Positions 62,704-64,000 of a stretch of DNA of 64,000 nucleotides are shown one piece after another (position 1 is the stretch's first letter; every line of letters starts with the position of its first letter). The position numbers and the translations under genes are program-made. The stretch is from the NCBI RefSeq assembly GCF_004295125.1, contig NZ_CP036170.1, positions 3,164,501 through 3,228,500 of the forward strand, read 5' to 3'. This stretch comes from [Clostridium] scindens ATCC 35704 (GTDB lineage: Bacteria; Bacillota; Clostridia; Lachnospirales; Lachnospiraceae). The notes beneath the pieces are model-generated. The model was given only the letters and a program-made list of their open reading frames with translations. It was not told where the DNA came from and made no database searches.

Positions 62704-63330
62704 CTACTGGATATGGCCAAGGACGTCCCGATAGATGATTTCCTTCCATTCCCTGCCTTCTGCAATCATAGATTCCGTCTTCTGGTTCAGTTTCTCTGCC
62801 CGCCCCCGGTCTTTCATCAATTTCGTATTGATAAACACATTGAGGGAGGCTCCTTCCAGCGCTGCCTGGGCAAATAATACTCCTACGCCCACGTCGCTGA
62901 CCGCGATGCGGCTCCCCTTCTCTCCCAGGATCTTAAGAAGCCGCATTACCTCCAGCACCGTCTCCATAATCTCGATAGGAACCACGCTGGCATCATACAG
63001 CGCGCCTTCCATAATTCTGGCTTTTGCGTCCTTTTGTTCCTCCGTATCCTTCGGAAGCCCATAGGCTGCCGACAGGGGCGCGAATGCTTCGGCATCCTTG
63101 TCTGTAAGGTCAATCAATTTGTCTTGCAGCACCTTTAGCTGACTCCTGACAGACTGAATCTCCTCCTCAACATCTGCATACTTCTTCTTGCCCACAGTCA
63201 GATTCGCAACCATCATTCCAAGTGCCGAGGCAAACGCGCCTACTGCTGCCGAGGCTCCGCCGCCGCCCGGTACCGGCTCTGCGGAAGATAGCACCTCCAG
63301 GAATTCTGTCGTCTTCTTTTCTAGCATCAT
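62704..63330 (-). CDS. fchA: Cyclodeaminase/cyclohydrolase family protein (FchA-like)
   Basis: Member of the formiminotetrahydrofolate cyclodeaminase / methenyl-THF cyclohydrolase family, 208 residues from the ATG at 63330 (AAGGAGG before it). The family signature PVPGGGGASAAVGAFASALG and the following MVANLTVGKKKYADVEEE are clear, with helical packing after it. With folD next to it the role is most likely 5,10-methenyl-THF cyclohydrolase, although formimino-THF use cannot be excluded. Confidence 0.92.
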   Translation of the reverse strand: MMLEKKTTEFLEVLSSAEPVPGGGGASAAVGAFASALGMMVANLTVGKKKYADVEEEIQSVRSQLKVLQDKLIDLTDKDAEAFAPLSAAYGLPKDTEEQKDAKARIMEGALYDASVVPIEIMETVLEVMRLLKILGEKGSRIAVSDVGVGVLFAQAALEGASLNVFINTKLMKDRGRAEKLNQKTESMIAEGREWKEIIYRDVLGHIQ

Positions 63331-63361
63331 GTTGTCATTTCCTCCTTTGGCAGCGGATTCA

Positions 63362-64000
63362 TCACCGCTTCTTTCTTGGCATCGCATGTACCGCTTCGCC
63401 TGTCGCGTCTTCCAACGCTTCCGCAACGCCTTCATTATAAGTCGGATGGGCTCTCATTGCAATCAGAAGCTGCCCTGCCGTCATCTTATTTGCTATGGCT
63501 GTCCCGAATTCCCCGATCATGTCCGTGGCTCTCGCGCACATCATCTGCGCGCCCAGTATCACTTCTGATCCGGCATCCACGATCACCTTGATAAATCCGC
63601 GCTCCTCTTTTGTTATCAGCGATTTCCCGTTGGCGCCCATAATGAATTTACCCGTCTTGATCTCGATACCGCTTTCGTTGGCATCTTCTTCCGTCATTCC
63701 AACGGAAGCGATCTCCGGGTCCGTATATACACATCCCGGCACGATATCCAGCCTGACCGTCGGCGTTTTTCCTGACAGTTCTTCCGCTACAAAGATTCCC
63801 TGAGCGCTTGCCAGATGCGCCAGCTGCATGCCTTTTACCAAATCCCCGATAGCATATACGCCATCCATGCTGGTCTGCATCCGTTCATCCACCACGATAC
63901 GTCCGCGTTCCATCAAAAGAGAAACGCCATCTCCAAACAGCCCGTCCGTATTTGGACGCCTGCCTACTGCACATAGCACGTACTGGGCCACAACTTCTGT
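63362..64000 (-). CDS. lpdA: Dihydrolipoyl dehydrogenase, C-terminal part (runs off the window)
   Basis: Flavoprotein that reoxidises lipoyl groups of 2-oxoacid dehydrogenases or the glycine cleavage system. The visible 212 residues contain the NAD-domain end (LCAVGRRPNTDGL), the FAD motif VYAIGDLVKGMQLAHLASAQ and the dimer-interface domain with the catalytic HPTYNEGVAEAL. The N-terminal half with the redox-active CxxxxC lies beyond the right edge. Its neighbours folD and fchA suggest a link to one-carbon units from glycine cleavage. Confidence 0.93.
   Translation of the reverse strand, partial: TEVVAQYVLCAVGRRPNTDGLFGDGVSLLMERGRIVVDERMQTSMDGVYAIGDLVKGMQLAHLASAQGIFVAEELSGKTPTVRLDIVPGCVYTDPEIASVGMTEEDANESGIEIKTGKFIMGANGKSLITKEERGFIKVIVDAGSEVILGAQMMCARATDMIGEFGTAIANKMTAGQLLIAMRAHPTYNEGVAEALEDATGEAVHAMPRKKR

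Noticed and set aside
1-64000. CRISPR arrays, rRNA and tRNA genes
   Set aside because: No regularly spaced repeats and no rRNA or tRNA-like sequence was noticed on reading; a tRNAscan run was not possible.

Overview
The window is a stretch of chromosome from a spore-forming Firmicute. It most resembles the gut Lachnospiraceae (Clostridium cluster XIVa, the Clostridium scindens/Dorea neighbourhood). Evidence is the ylxM-ffh-rpsP-khpA-rimM-trmD order, an infC-rpmI-rplT operon behind an L20-type leader, a T-box riboswitch, a GerA/SpoVAF germination protein, luxS, strong AGGAGG ribosome binding sites, and moderate G+C. Genus and species are inference. No rRNA, tRNA, CRISPR array, insertion sequence or prophage was seen.

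Layout. 0-3.7 kb: ylxM-ffh-rpsP-khpA-rimM-trmD (minus strand), with a near-consensus promoter before ylxM. 3.9-13.1 kb: complete kdpABCDE potassium uptake operon, headed by a TPR-like protein and ending in an intracellular-type subtilase. 13.3-15.4 kb: J-domain protein, a Cys/Gly-rich protein built from a tandem 27-residue repeat, a 47-residue protein, and two Met-rich or unknown proteins. 15.5-17.4 kb: acyl-CoA thioesterase, an unknown protein, and a TruA-like protein whose catalytic Asp position is Glu. 17.5-25.6 kb: four-carbon acid-sugar catabolism (two DUF1537 kinases, PdxA2-type dehydrogenase, hydroxyacid dehydrogenase, GntP permease, DeoR and GntR regulators) with readable operators. 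25.6-31.8 kb: YjbQ with a decayed HD-hydrolase remnant, patatin, ABC-F ATPase, trpS, a histidine phosphatase, luxS.

31.8-44.5 kb is the most unusual part. It is one minus-strand operon coding for a two-module NRPS with a terminal thioester reductase (C-A-T-C-A-T-R), a seven-helix sensor kinase, a REC-GAF-HD-GYP response regulator, an acyl-AMP ligase and a stand-alone acyl carrier protein. I read it as making an N-acylated dipeptide aldehyde (or a cyclised derivative) and coupling this to cyclic-di-GMP turnover.

44.6-64 kb: CrcB, an isochorismatase-family hydrolase, a wrecked TrpB2-like pseudogene, infC-rpmI-rplT with an AUU start on infC, an NSS transporter, LysR regulator, MscL, a 29-residue membrane protein, DegV, MATE, a 22-bp perfect hairpin, GerA/SpoVAF, dUTPase, a T-box-controlled ABC transporter (probably TrpXYZ), an AGCS symporter, a tyrosine recombinase with a degenerate active site, and folD-fchA followed by the end of a dihydrolipoyl dehydrogenase gene that runs off the window.

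All calls come from reading the sequence and the translations by eye. No database search, alignment or folding program was run.
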